Part shown: positions 24,901-38,990 of the stretch, one piece after another
Layout: each line of letters starts with the position of its first letter
How positions within the stretch are numbered: the first letter of the stretch is position 1
From: Carya illinoinensis
Lineage: Eukaryota > Streptophyta > Magnoliopsida > Fagales > Juglandaceae
Reading direction: 5' to 3'
NCBI RefSeq assembly: GCF_018687715.1
Contig: NC_056755.1
Span: 25,498,501 to 25,562,500 of the forward strand
DNA length: 64,000 nucleotides
Position numbers and translations under genes: made by a program
Notes under the pieces: model-generated
Told to the model about the DNA's origin: nothing
The model's input: the letters and a program-made list of their open reading frames with translations, nothing else
Database searches by the model: none

Positions 24901-27900
24901 CCCTTCCAGCTGATTGATAGAAATGGACGAATTGGCCCCCGAACAGACCCGCCTTTTCTTTCGTTCTTCCAATCGCAGCCCACATAAGCCCCACCATCGG
25001 TTTCCATCGAGCCCAAGAAGTGCCACATGTCCTTCATGACCACAACCTGCCATTGTGAAGGTTTTAACTTAAGTTGACGGCATTAACAAACTTACAGGTG
25101 ATTAGTCGTCTCTAAACGATGTTTTGAGCTTAATTTTCTTATTAATTCATTCTCGCCTTTTTTATACGGACCTTATGACTTTTATTGTTGTTTTTCATCA
25201 TTCATAGAGTGTGAATTAGTGGATTAGAATTGATCCAACACATTTCAATAGATGGAATACAATCCCACGTAGGTGCACCTGCATGTGCATTGGAACTAAT
25301 CAGCCCAAAGCCCGAGCCTCTTAAACCATTTTCTCAAGGGCAATCTCACATCACATCCATCCCTCATTAACACTCCTGGTTCGTTTCAGGCATTGGACGA
25401 ATTGGCTCGAACAAACCCGTCTTTTCATGAATTCTTGCGCACATACGCCAAACCATTGGTTTTCCTCGACCCTAGGATGTGCCACACGGCCCTAAAGTTC
25501 TCATTCCACCATTGTTAGGTTTCTGAATAAAGTTGAGGGCATTAATCAACTCACTAGTGATTAGTCATCACAAAACCTTGTTTGGAACATAATTGCCCTT
25601 TTAATTCTATCTCACCTTTTCTAAATGAGCCTTACAAATTTAATTGTTGTTGTTCATCCTTCATAGAGTGAATTTGAAGATTACACTTGATCCAGCACAT
25701 TTCGACAAAAGGAATGTCAATGGAACAGACAAGTCACAGCCAATCGCCACCTGCGCGCACCTCCATGTGCATTGCAACTAATCGGCCCAAAAGCCAACGC
25801 CCTTTACACCATTTTCTCAAGGGAAATCTCATCAAATGCGTCCATGATTAAAGCCTTACAGCTCATTTCTAGCACTGAACGAATTGACTCGAATAAACCT
25901 ATCTTTTCTATCACTGTTCCAATTGTAGCCCCCATTCAGCATACAAACGGTTTCCCTCAAGCCGAAGAAGTGCCACACGCCCCACACGTTCTCATCTCAC
26001 CATGGTTGAGCTTCTAACTTGAGTTGAGGGCATTAATCAACTCACAAGTCAATAGTCATCTCTAAACCGTGTTTTCAGGTTAATTTCCTTTTTAATTCTT
26101 TCTTAGCTTATATATGTGGACCTTACGACTTCTATTCTTGTTCTTTATCAATCTAAGAGTGAATTAGTGGATTGGAATTGATCCACGACATTTCCGTTGA
26201 AGGAATGTCATTCCAACGCCCAAGTCCCCGCCAATCGCCACCTTGGTGCACATCCATGTGCATTGCAACTAATCAGCCCCTAACCCATGCCTTTTATATT
26301 ATTTTCTCAAGTGAAATCTCATGAAATGCCTCCCACCTTAACCCTTCCAGCTGATTGATAGAAATGGACGAATTGGCCCCCGAACAGACCCGCCTTTTCT
26401 TTCGTTCTTCCAATCGCAGCCCACATAAGCCCCACCATCGGTTTCCATCGAGCCCAAGAAGTGCCACATGTCCTTCATGACCACAACCTGCCATTGTGAA
26501 GGTTTTAACTTAAGTTGACGGCATTAACAAACTTACAGGTGATTAGTCGTCTCTAAACGATGTTTTGAGCTTAATTTTCTTATTAATTCATTCTCGCCTT
26601 TTTTATACGGACCTTATGACTTTTATTGTTGTTTTTCATCATTCATAGAGTGTGAATTAGTGGATTAGAATTGATCCAACACATTTCAATAGATGGAATA
26701 CAATCCCACGTAGGTGCACCTGCATGTGCATTGGAACTAATCAGCCCAAAGCCCGAGCCTCTTAAACCATTTTCTCAAGGGCAATCTCACATCACATCCA
26801 TCCCTCATTAACACTCCTGGTTCGTTTCAGGCATTGGACGAATTGGCTCGAACAAACCCGTCTTTTCATGAATTCTTGCGCACATACGCCAAACCATTGG
26901 TTTTCCTCGAGCCTAGGATGTGCCACACGGCCCTAAAGTTCTCATTCCACCATTGTTAGGTTTCTGAATAAAGTTGAGGGCATTAATCAACTCACTAGTG
27001 ATTAGTCATCACAAAACCTTGTTTGGAACATAATTGCCCTTTTAATTCTATCTCACCTTTTCTAAATGAGCCTTACAAATTTAATTGTTGTTGTTCATCC
27101 TTCATAGAGTGAATTTGAAGATTACACTTGATCCAGCACATTTCGACAAAAGGAATGTCAATGGAACAGACAAGTCACAGCCAATCGCCACCTGCGCGCA
27201 CCTCCATGTGCATTGCAACTAATCGGCCCAAAAGCCAACGCCCTTTACACCATTTTCTCAAGGGAAATCTCATCAAATGCGTCCATGATTAAAGCCTTAC
27301 AGCTCATTTCTAGCACTGAACGAATTGACTCGAATAAACCTATCTTTTCTATCACTGTTCCAATTGTAGCCCCCATTCAGCATACAAACGGTTTCCCTCA
27401 AGCCGAAGAAGTGCCACACGCCCCACACGTTCTCATCTCACCATGGTTGAGCTTCTAACTTGAGTTGAGGGCATTAATCAACTCACAAGTCAATAGTCAT
27501 CTCTAAACCGTGTTTTCAGGTTAATTTCCTTTTTAATTCTTTCTTAGCTTATATATGTGGACCTTACGACTTCTATTCTTGTTCTTTATCAATCTAAGAG
27601 TGAATTAGTGGATTGGAATTGATCCACGACATTTCCGTTGAAGGAATGTCATTCCAACGCCCAAGTCCCCGCCAATCGCCACCTTGGTGCACATCCATGT
27701 GCATTGCAACTAATCAGCCCCTAACCCATGCCTTTTATATTATTTTCTCAAGTGAAATCTCATGAAATGCCTCCCACCTTAACCCTTCCAGCTGATTGAT
27801 AGAAATGGACGAATTGGCCCCCGAACAGACCCGCCTTTTCTTTCGTTCTTCCAATCGCAGCCCACATAAGCCCCACCATCGGTTTCCATCGAGCCCAAGA

Positions 27901-28903
27901 AGTGCCACATGTCCTTCATGACCACAACCTGCCATTGTGAAGGTTTTAACTTAAGTTGACGGCATTAACAAACTTACAGGTGATTAGTCGTCTCTAAACG
28001 ATGTTTTGAGCTTAATTTTCTTATTAATTCATTCTCGCCTTTTTTATACGGACCTTATGACTTTTATTGTTGTTTTTCATCATTCATAGAGTGTGAATTA
28101 GTGGATTAGAATTGATCCAACACATTTCAATAGATGGAATACAATCCCACGTAGGTGCACCTGCATGTGCATTGGAACTAATCAGCCCAAAGCCCGAGCC
28201 TCTTAAACCATTTTCTCAAGGGCAATCTCACATCACATCCATCCCTCATTAACACTCCTGGTTCGTTTCAGGCATTGGACGAATTGGCTCGAACAAACCC
28301 GTCTTTTCATGAATTCTTGCGCACATACGCCAAACCATTGGTTTTCCTCGAGCCTAGGATGTGCCACACGGCCCTAAAGTTCTCATTCCACCATTGTTAG
28401 GTTTCTGAATAAAGTTGAGGGCATTAATCAACTCACTAGTGATTAGTCATCACAAAACCTTGTTTGGAACATAATTGCCCTTTTAATTCTATCTCACCTT
28501 TTCTAAATGAGCCTTACAAATTTAATTGTTGTTGTTCATCCTTCATAGAGTGAATTTGAAGATTACACTTGATCCAGCACATTTCGACAAAAGGAATGTC
28601 AATGGAACAGACAAGTCACAGCCAATCGCCACCTGCGCGCACCTCCATGTGCATTGCAACTAATCGGCCCAAAAGCCAACGCCCTTTACACCATTTTCTC
28701 AAGGGAAATCTCATCAAATGCGTCCATGATTAAAGCCTTACAGCTCATTTCTAGCACTGAACGAATTGACTCGAATAAACCTATCTTTTCTATCACTGTT
28801 CCAATTGTAGCCCCCATTCAGCATACAAACGGTTTCCCTCAAGCCGAAGAAGTGCCACACGCCCCACACGTTCTCATCTCACCATGGTTGAGCTTCTAAC
28901 TTG
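15935..28903. repeat. HOR block c12-c20, mosaic variants
   Basis: In B, c12 and c13 carry CCACC, c14 and c15 revert to CCCCC, and from c16 onward every copy seen carries the A allele. c16 and c18 carry CTCGAC in B (c16: C at 22588) while c17, c19 and c20 keep CTCGAG. c17 alone in this block has CTTTCTAA in A (C at 23210). c12 has a private G to A at 17138 in C. The alternation points to exchange among neighbouring copies. Confidence 0.82.
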
Positions 28904-31900
28904 AGTTGAGGGCATTAATCAACTCACAAGTCAATAGTCATCTCTAAACCGTGTTTTCAGGTTAATTTCCTTTCTAATTCTTTCTTAGCTTATATATGTG
29001 GACCTTACGACTTCTATTCTTGTTCTTTATCAATCTAAGAGTGAATTAGTGGATTGGAATTGATCCACGACATTTCCGTTGAAGGAATGTCATTCCAACG
29101 CCCAAGTCCCCGCCAATCGCCACCTTGGTGCACATCCATGTGCATTGCAACTAATCAGCCCCTAACCCATGCCTTTTATATTATTTTCTCAAGTGAAATC
29201 TCATGAAATGCCTCCCACCTTAACCCTTCCAGCTGATTGATAGAAATGGACGAATTGGCCCCCGAACAGACCCGCCTTTTCTTTCGTTCTTCCAATCGCA
29301 GCCCACATAAGCCCCACCATCGGTTTCCATCGAGCCCAAGAAGTGCCACATGTCCTTCATGACCACAACCTGCCATTGTGAAGGTTTTAACTTAAGTTGA
29401 CGGCATTAACAAACTTACAGGTGATTAGTCGTCTCTAAACGATGTTTTGAGCTTAATTTTCTTATTAATTCATTCTCGCCTTTTTTATACGGACCTTATG
29501 ACTTTTATTGTTGTTTTTCATCATTCATAGAGTGTGAATTAGTGGATTAGAATTGATCCAACACATTTCAATAGATGGAATACAATCCCACGTAGGTGCA
29601 CCTGCATGTGCATTGGAACTAATCAGCCCAAAGCCCGAGCCTCTTAAACCATTTTCTCAAGGGCAATCTCACATCACATCCATCCCTCATTAACACTCCT
29701 GGTTCGTTTCAGGCATTGGACGAATTGGCTCGAACAAACCCGTCTTTTCATGAATTCTTGCGCACATACGCCAAACCATTGGTTTTCCTCGACCCTAGGA
29801 TGTGCCACACGGCCCTAAAGTTCTCATTCCACCATTGTTAGGTTTCTGAATAAAGTTGAGGGCATTAATCAACTCACTAGTGATTAGTCATCACAAAACC
29901 TTGTTTGGAACATAATTGCCCTTTTAATTCTATCTCACCTTTTCTAAATGAGCCTTACAAATTTAATTGTTGTTGTTCATCCTTCATAGAGTGAATTTGA
30001 AGATTACACTTGATCCAGCACATTTCGACAAAAGGAATGTCAATGGAACAGACAAGTCACAGCCAATCGCCACCTGCGCGCACCTCCATGTGCATTGCAA
30101 CTAATCGGCCCAAAAGCCAACGCCCTTTACACCATTTTCTCAAGGGAAATCTCATCAAATGCGTCCATGATTAAAGCCTTACAGCTCATTTCTAGCACTG
30201 AACGAATTGACTCGAATAAACCTATCTTTTCTATCACTGTTCCAATTGTAGCCCCCATTCAGCATACAAACGGTTTCCCTCAAGCCGAAGAAGTGCCACA
30301 CGCCCCACACGTTCTCATCTCACCATGGTTGAGCTTCTAACTTGAGTTGAGGGCATTAATCAACTCACAAGTCAATAGTCATCTCTAAACCGTGTTTTCA
30401 GGTTAATTTCCTTTCTAATTCTTTCTTAGCTTATATATGTGGACCTTACGACTTCTATTCTTGTTCTTTATCAATCTAAGAGTGAATTAGTGGATTGGAA
30501 TTGATCCACGACATTTCCGTTGAAGGAATGTCATTCCAACGCCCAAGTCCCCGCCAATCGCCACCTTGGTGCACATCCATGTGCATTGCAACTAATCAGC
30601 CCCTAACCCATGCCTTTTATATTATTTTCTCAAGTGAAATCTCATGAAATGCCTCCCACCTTAACCCTTCCAGCTGATTGATAGAAATGGACGAATTGGC
30701 CCCCGAACAGACCCGCCTTTTCTTTCGTTCTTCCAATCGCAGCCCACATAAGCCCCACCATCGGTTTCCATCGAGCCCAAGAAGTGCCACATGTCCTTCA
30801 TGACCACAACCTGCCATTGTGAAGGTTTTAACTTAAGTTGACGGCATTAACAAACTTACAGGTGATTAGTCGTCTCTAAACGATGTTTTGAGCTTAATTT
30901 TCTTATTAATTCATTCTCGCCTTTTTTATACGGACCTTATGACTTTTATTGTTGTTTTTCATCATTCATAGAGTGTGAATTAGTGGATTAGAATTGATCC
31001 AACACATTTCAATAGATGGAATACAATCCCACGTAGGTGCACCTGCATGTGCATTGGAACTAATCAGCCCAAAGCCCGAGCCTCTTAAACCATTTTCTCA
31101 AGGGCAATCTCACATCACATCCATCCCTCATTAACACTCCTGGTTCGTTTCAGGCATTGGACGAATTGGCTCGAACAAACCCGTCTTTTCATGAATTCTT
31201 GCGCACATACGCCAAACCATTGGTTTTCCTCGACCCTAGGATGTGCCACACGGCCCTAAAGTTCTCATTCCACCATTGTTAGGTTTCTGAATAAAGTTGA
31301 GGGCATTAATCAACTCACTAGTGATTAGTCATCACAAAACCTTGTTTGGAACATAATTGCCCTTTTAATTCTATCTCACCTTTTCTAAATGAGCCTTACA
31401 AATTTAATTGTTGTTGTTCATCCTTCATAGAGTGAATTTGAAGATTACACTTGATCCAGCACATTTCGACAAAAGGAATGTCAATGGAACAGACAAGTCA
31501 CAGCCAATCGCCACCTGCGCGCACCTCCATGTGCATTGCAACTAATCGGCCCAAAAGCCAACGCCCTTTACACCATTTTCTCAAGGGAAATCTCATCAAA
31601 TGCGTCCATGATTAAAGCCTTACAGCTCATTTCTAGCACTGAACGAATTGACTCGAATAAACCTATCTTTTCTATCACTGTTCCAATTGTAGCCCCCATT
31701 CAGCATACAAACGGTTTCCCTCAAGCCGAAGAAGTGCCACACGCCCCACACGTTCTCATCTCACCATGGTTGAGCTTCTAACTTGAGTTGAGGGCATTAA
31801 TCAACTCACAAGTCAATAGTCATCTCTAAACCGTGTTTTCAGGTTAATTTCCTTTCTAATTCTTTCTTAGCTTATATATGTGGACCTTACGACTTCTATT

Positions 31901-34900
31901 CTTGTTCTTTATCAATCTAAGAGTGAATTAGTGGATTGGAATTGATCCACGACATTTCCGTTGAAGGAATGTCATTCCAACGCCCAAGTCCCCGCCAATC
32001 GCCACCTTGGTGCACATCCATGTGCATTGCAACTAATCAGCCCCTAACCCATGCCTTTTATATTATTTTCTCAAGTGAAATCTCATGAAATGCCTCCCAC
32101 CTTAACCCTTCCAGCTGATTGATAGAAATGGACGAATTGGCCCCCGAACAGACCCGCCTTTTCTTTCGTTCTTCCAATCGCAGCCCACATAAGCCCCACC
32201 ATCGGTTTCCATCGAGCCCAAGAAGTGCCACATGTCCTTCATGACCACAACCTGCCATTGTGAAGGTTTTAACTTAAGTTGACGGCATTAACAAACTTAC
32301 AGGTGATTAGTCGTCTCTAAACGATGTTTTGAGCTTAATTTTCTTATTAATTCATTCTCGCCTTTTTTATACGGACCTTATGACTTTTATTGTTGTTTTT
32401 CATCATTCATAGAGTGTGAATTAGTGGATTAGAATTGATCCAACACATTTCAATAGATGGAATACAATCCCACGTAGGTGCACCTGCATGTGCATTGGAA
32501 CTAATCAGCCCAAAGCCCGAGCCTCTTAAACCATTTTCTCAAGGGCAATCTCACATCACATCCATCCCTCATTAACACTCCTGGTTCGTTTCAGGCATTG
32601 GACGAATTGGCTCGAACAAACCCGTCTTTTCATGAATTCTTGCGCACATACGCCAAACCATTGGTTTTCCTCGACCCTAGGATGTGCCACACGGCCCTAA
32701 AGTTCTCATTCCACCATTGTTAGGTTTCTGAATAAAGTTGAGGGCATTAATCAACTCACTAGTGATTAGTCATCACAAAACCTTGTTTGGAACATAATTG
32801 CCCTTTTAATTCTATCTCACCTTTTCTAAATGAGCCTTACAAATTTAATTGTTGTTGTTCATCCTTCATAGAGTGAATTTGAAGATTACACTTGATCCAG
32901 CACATTTCGACAAAAGGAATGTCAATGGAACAGACAAGTCACAGCCAATCGCCACCTGCGCGCACCTCCATGTGCATTGCAACTAATCGGCCCAAAAGCC
33001 AACGCCCTTTACACCATTTTCTCAAGGAAAATCTCATCAAATGCGTCCATGATTAAAGCCTTACAGCTCATTTCTAGCACTGAACGAATTGACTCGAATA
33101 AACCTATCTTTTCTATCACTGTTCCAATTGTAGCCCCCATTCAGCATACAAACGGTTTCCCTCAAGCCGAAGAAGTGCCACACGCCCCACACGTTCTCAT
33201 CTCACCATGGTTGAGCTTCTAACTTGAGTTGAGGGCATTAATCAACTCACAAGTCAATAGTCATCTCTAAACCGTGTTTTCAGGTTAATTTCCTTTCTAA
33301 TTCTTTCTTAGCTTATATATGTGGACCTTACGACTTCTATTCTTGTTCTTTATCAATCTAAGAGTGAATTAGTGGATTGGAATTGATCCACGACATTTCC
33401 GTTGAAGGAATGTCATTCCAACGCCCAAGTCCCCGCCAATCGCCACCTTGGTGCACATCCATGTGCATTGCAACTAATCAGCCCCTAACCCATGCCTTTT
33501 ATATTATTTTCTCAAGTGAAATCTCATGAAATGCCTCCCACCTTAACCCTTCCAGCTGATTGATAGAAATGGACGAATTGGCCCCCGAACAGACCCGCCT
33601 TTTCTTTCGTTCTTCCAATCGCAGCCCACATAAGCCCCACCATCGGTTTCCATCGAGCCCAAGAAGTGCCACATGTCCTTCATGACCACAACCTGCCATT
33701 GTGAAGGTTTTAACTTAAGTTGACGGCATTAACAAACTTACAGGTGATTAGTCGTCTCTAAACGATGTTTTGAGCTTAATTTTCTTATTAATTCATTCTC
33801 GCCTTTTTTATACGGACCTTATGACTTTTATTGTTGTTTTTCATCATTCATAGAGTGTGAATTAGTGGATTAGAATTGATCCAACACATTTCAATAGATG
33901 GAATACAATCCCACGTAGGTGCACCTGCATGTGCATTGGAACTAATCAGCCCAAAGCCCGAGCCTCTTAAACCATTTTCTCAAGGGCAATCTCACATCAC
34001 ATCCATCCCTCATTAACACTCCTGGTTCGTTTCAGGCATTGGACGAATTGGCTCGAACAAACCCGTCTTTTCATGAATTCTTGCGCACATACGCCAAACC
34101 ATTGGTTTTCCTCGACCCTAGGATGTGCCACACGGCCCTAAAGTTCTCATTCCACCATTGTTAGGTTTCTGAATAAAGTTGAGGGCATTAATCAACTCAC
34201 TAGTGATTAGTCATCACAAAACCTTGTTTGGAACATAATTGCCCTTTTAATTCTATCTCACCTTTTCTAAATGAGCCTTACAAATTTAATTGTTGTTGTT
34301 CATCCTTCATAGAGTGAATTTGAAGATTACACTTGATCCAGCACATTTCGACAAAAGGAATGTCAATGGAACAGACAAGTCACAGCCAATCGCCACCTGC
34401 GCGCACCTCCATGTGCATTGCAACTAATCGGCCCAAAAGCCAACGCCCTTTACACCATTTTCTCAAGGGAAATCTCATCAAATGCGTCCATGATTAAAGC
34501 CTTACAGCTCATTTCTAGCACTGAACGAATTGACTCGAATAAACCTATCTTTTCTATCACTGTTCCAATTGTAGCCCCCATTCAGCATACAAACGGTTTC
34601 CCTCAAGCCGAAGAAGTGCCACACGCCCCACACGTTCTCATCTCACCATGGTTGAGCTTCTAACTTGAGTTGAGGGCATTAATCAACTCACAAGTCAATA
34701 GTCATCTCTAAACCGTGTTTTCAGGTTAATTTCCTTTCTAATTCTTTCTTAGCTTATATATGTGGACCTTACGACTTCTATTCTTGTTCTTTATCAATCT
34801 AAGAGTGAATTAGTGGATTGGAATTGATCCACGACATTTCCGTTGAAGGAATGTCATTCCAACGCCCAAGTCCCCGCCAATCGCCACCTTGGTGCACATC

Positions 34901-36108
34901 CATGTGCATTGCAACTAATCAGCCCCTAACCCATGCCTTTTATATTATTTTCTCAAGTGAAATCTCATGAAATGCCTCCCACCTTAACCCTTCCAGCTGA
35001 TTGATAGAAATGGACGAATTGGCCCCCGAACAGACCCGCCTTTTCTTTCGTTCTTCCAATCGCAGCCCACATAAGCCCCACCATCGGTTTCCATCGAGCC
35101 CAAGAAGTGCCACATGTCCTTCATGACCACAACCTGCCATTGTGAAGGTTTTAACTTAAGTTGACGGCATTAACAAACTTACAGGTGATTAGTCGTCTCT
35201 AAACGATGTTTTGAGCTTAATTTTCTTATTAATTCATTCTCGCCTTTTTTATACGGACCTTATGACTTTTATTGTTGTTTTTCATCATTCATAGAGTGTG
35301 AATTAGTGGATTAGAATTGATCCAACACATTTCAATAGATGGAATACAATCCCACGTAGGTGCACCTGCATGTGCATTGGAACTAATCAGCCCAAAGCCC
35401 GAGCCTCTTAAACCATTTTCTCAAGGGCAATCTCACATCACATCCATCCCTCATTAACACTCCTGGTTCGTTTCAGGCATTGGACGAATTGGCTCGAACA
35501 AACCCGTCTTTTCATGAATTCTTGCGCACATACGCCAAACCATTGGTTTTCCTCGACCCTAGGATGTGCCACACGGCCCTAAAGTTCTCATTTCACCATT
35601 GTTAGGTTTCTGAATAAAGTTGAGGGCATTAATCAACTCACTAGTGATTAGTCATCACAAAACCTTGTTTGGAACATAATTGCCCTTTTAATTCTATCTC
35701 ACCTTTTCTAAATGAGCCTTACAAATTTAATTGTTGTTGTTCATCCTTCATAGAGTGAATTTGAAGATTACACTTGATCCAGCACATTTCGACAAAAGGA
35801 ATGTCAATGGAACAGACAAGTCACAGCCAATCGCCACCTGCGCGCACCTCCATGTGCATTGCAACTAATCGGCCCAAAAGCCAACGCCCTTTACACCATT
35901 TTCTCAAGGGAAATCTCATCAAATGCGTCCATGATTAAAGCCTTACAGCTCATTTCTAGCACTGAACGAATTGACTCGAATAAACCTATCTTTTCTATCA
36001 CTGTTCCAATTGTAGCCCCCATTCAGCATACAAACGGTTTCCCTCAAGCCGAAGAAGTGCCACACGCCCCACACATTCTCATCTCACCATGGTTGAGCTT
36101 CTAACTTG
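28904..36108. repeat. HOR block c21-c25, five near-identical copies
   Basis: All five copies carry both CTTTCTAA in A and CTCGAC in B, a combination not seen in any other copy. This is best explained by a recent local amplification of one 1441-bp unit. Private changes are AAGGAAAATC in the C monomer of c23 (near 33027), and TTTCACC in B and CACATTC in C of c25 (A at 36075). Confidence 0.85.
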
Positions 36109-38990
36109 AGTTGAGGGCATTAATCAACTCACAAGTCAATAGTCATCTCTAAACCGTGTTTTCAGGTTAATTTCCTTTTTAATTCTTTCTTAGCTTATAT
36201 ATGTGGACCTTACGACTTCTATTCTTGTTCTTTATCAATCTAAGAGTGAATTAGTGGATTGGAATTGATCCACGACATTTCCGTTGAAGGAATGTCATTC
36301 CAACGCCCAAGTCCCCGCCAATCGCCACCTTGGTGCACATCCATGTGCATTGCAACTAATCAGCCCCTAACCCATGCCTTTTATATTATTTTCTCAAGTG
36401 AAATCTCATGAAATGCCTCCCACCTTAACCCTTCCAGCTGATTGATAGAAATGGACGAATTGGCCCCCGAACAGACCCGCCTTTTCTTTCGTTCTTCCAA
36501 TCGCAGCCCACATAAGCCCCACCATCGGTTTCCATCGAGCCCAAGAAGTGCCACATGTCCTTCATGACCACAACCTGCCATTGTGAAGGTTTTAACTTAA
36601 GTTGACGGCATTAACAAACTTACAGGTGATTAGTCGTCTCTAAACGATGTTTTGAGCTTAATTTTCTTATTAATTCATTCTCGCCTTTTTTATACGGACC
36701 TTATGACTTTTATTGTTGTTTTTCATCATTCATAGAGTGTGAATTAGTGGATTAGAATTGATCCAACACATTTCAATAGATGGAATACAATCCCACGTAG
36801 GTGCACCTGCATGTGCATTGGAACTAATCAGCCCAAAGCCCGAGCCTCTTAAACCATTTTCTCAAGGGCAATCTCACATCACATCCATCCCTCATTAACA
36901 CTCCTGGTTCGTTTCAGGCATTGGACGAATTGGCTCGAACAAACCCGTCTTTTCATGAATTCTTGCGCACATACGCCAAACCATTGGTTTTCCTCGAGCC
37001 TAGGATGTGCCACACGGCCCTAAAGTTCTCATTCCACCATTGTTAGGTTTCTGAATAAAGTTGAGGGCATTAATCAACTCACTAGTGATTAGTCATCACA
37101 AAACCTTGTTTGGAACATAATTGCCCTTTTAATTCTATCTCACCCTTTCTAAATGAGCCTTACAAATTTAATTGTTGTTGTTCATCCTTCATAGAGTGAA
37201 TTTGAAGATTACACTTGATCCAGCACATTTCGACAAAAGGAATGTCAATGGAACAGACAAGTCACAGCCAATCGCCACCTGCGCGCACCTCCATGTGCAT
37301 TGCAACTAATCGGCCCAAAAGCCAACGCCCCTTTACACCATTTTCTCAAGGGAAATCTCATCAAATGCGTCCATGATTAAAGCCTTACAGCTCATTTCTA
37401 GCACTGAACGAATTGACTCGAATAAACCTATCTTTTCTATCACTGTTCCAATTGTAGCCCCCATTCAGCATACAAACGGTTTCCCTCAAGCCGAAGAAGT
37501 GCCACACGCCCCACACGTTCTCATCTCACCATGGTTGAGCTTCTAACTTGAGTTGAGGGCATTAATCAACTCACAAGTCAATAGTCATCTCTAAACCGTG
37601 TTTTCAGGTTAATTTCCTTTTTAATTCTTTCTTAGCTTATATATGTGGACCTTACGACTTCTATTCTTGTTCTTTATCAATCTAAGAGTGAATTAGTGGA
37701 TTGGAATTGATCCACGACATTTCCGTTGAAGGAATGTCATTCCAACGCCCAAGTCCCCGCCAATCGCCACCTTGGTGCACATCCATGTGCATTGCAACTA
37801 ATCAGCCCCTAACCCATGCCTTTTATATTATTTTCTCAAGTGAAATCTCATGAAATGCCTCCCACCTTAACCCTTCCAGCTGATTGATAGAAATGGACGA
37901 ATTGGCCCCCGAACAGACCCGCCTTTTCTTTCGTTCTTCCAATCGCAGCCCACATAAGCCCCACCATCGGTTTCCATCGAGCCCAAGAAGTGCCACATGT
38001 CCTTCATGACCACAACCTGCCATTGTGAAGGTTTTAACTTAAGTTGACGGCATTAACAAACTTACAGGTGATTAGTCGTCTCTAAACGATGTTTTGAGCT
38101 TAATTTTCTTATTAATTCATTCTCGCCTTTTTTATACGGACCTTATGACTTTTATTGTTGTTTTTCATCATTCATAGAGTGTGAATTAGTGGATTAGAAT
38201 TGATCCAACACATTTCAATAGATGGAATACAATCCCACGTAGGTGCACCTGCATGTGCATTGGAACTAATCAGCCCAAAGCCCGAGCCTCTTAAACCATT
38301 TTCTCAAGGGCAATCTCACATCACATCCATCCCTCATTAACACTCCTGGTTCGTTTCAGGCATTGGACGAATTGGCTCGAACAAACCCGTCTTTTCATGA
38401 ATTCTTGCGCACATACGCCAAACCATTGGTTTTCCTCGAGCCTAGGATGTGCCACACGGCCCTAAAGTTCTCATTCCACCATTGTTAGGTTTCTGAATAA
38501 AGTTGAGGGCATTAATCAACTCACTAGTGATTAGTCATCACAAAACCTTGTTTGGAACATAATTGCCCTTTCAATTCTATCTCACCTTTTCTAAATGAGC
38601 CTTACAAATTTAATTGTTGTTGTTCATCCTTCATAGAGTGAATTTGAAGATTACACTTGATCCAGCACATTTCGACAAAAGGAATGTCAATGGAACAGAC
38701 AAGTCACAGCCAATCGCCACCTGCGCGCACCTCCATGTGCATTGCAACTAATCGGCCCAAAAGCCAACGCCCTTTACACCATTTTCTCAAGGGAAATCTC
38801 ATCAAATGCGTCCATGATTAAAGCCTTACAGCTCATTTCTAGCACTGAACGAATTGACTCGAATAAACCTATCTTTTCTATCACTGTTCCAATTGTAGCC
38901 CCATTCAGCATACAAACGGTTTCCCTCAAGCCGAAGAAGTGCCACACGCCCCACACGTTCTCATCTCACCATGGTTGAGCTTCTAACTTG
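36109..38990. repeat. HOR copies c26-c27, with opposite 1-bp indels
   Basis: c26 gained one C in its C monomer (run 37328-37331) and is 1442 bp. c27 lost one C in its C monomer (run 38899-38902, normally five) and is 1440 bp. The changes break the recurring 81-codon frame in both copies. c26 also has CACCCTTT instead of CACCTTTT near 37143. c27 is the first copy with CCTTTCAA in C (C at 38572). Confidence 0.85.

Noticed and set aside
38742..38978. Altered 78-codon plus frame and new 60-codon minus frame in c27
   Set aside because: Both are produced by the single-C deletion at 38899-38902 in the C monomer. They are accidental.
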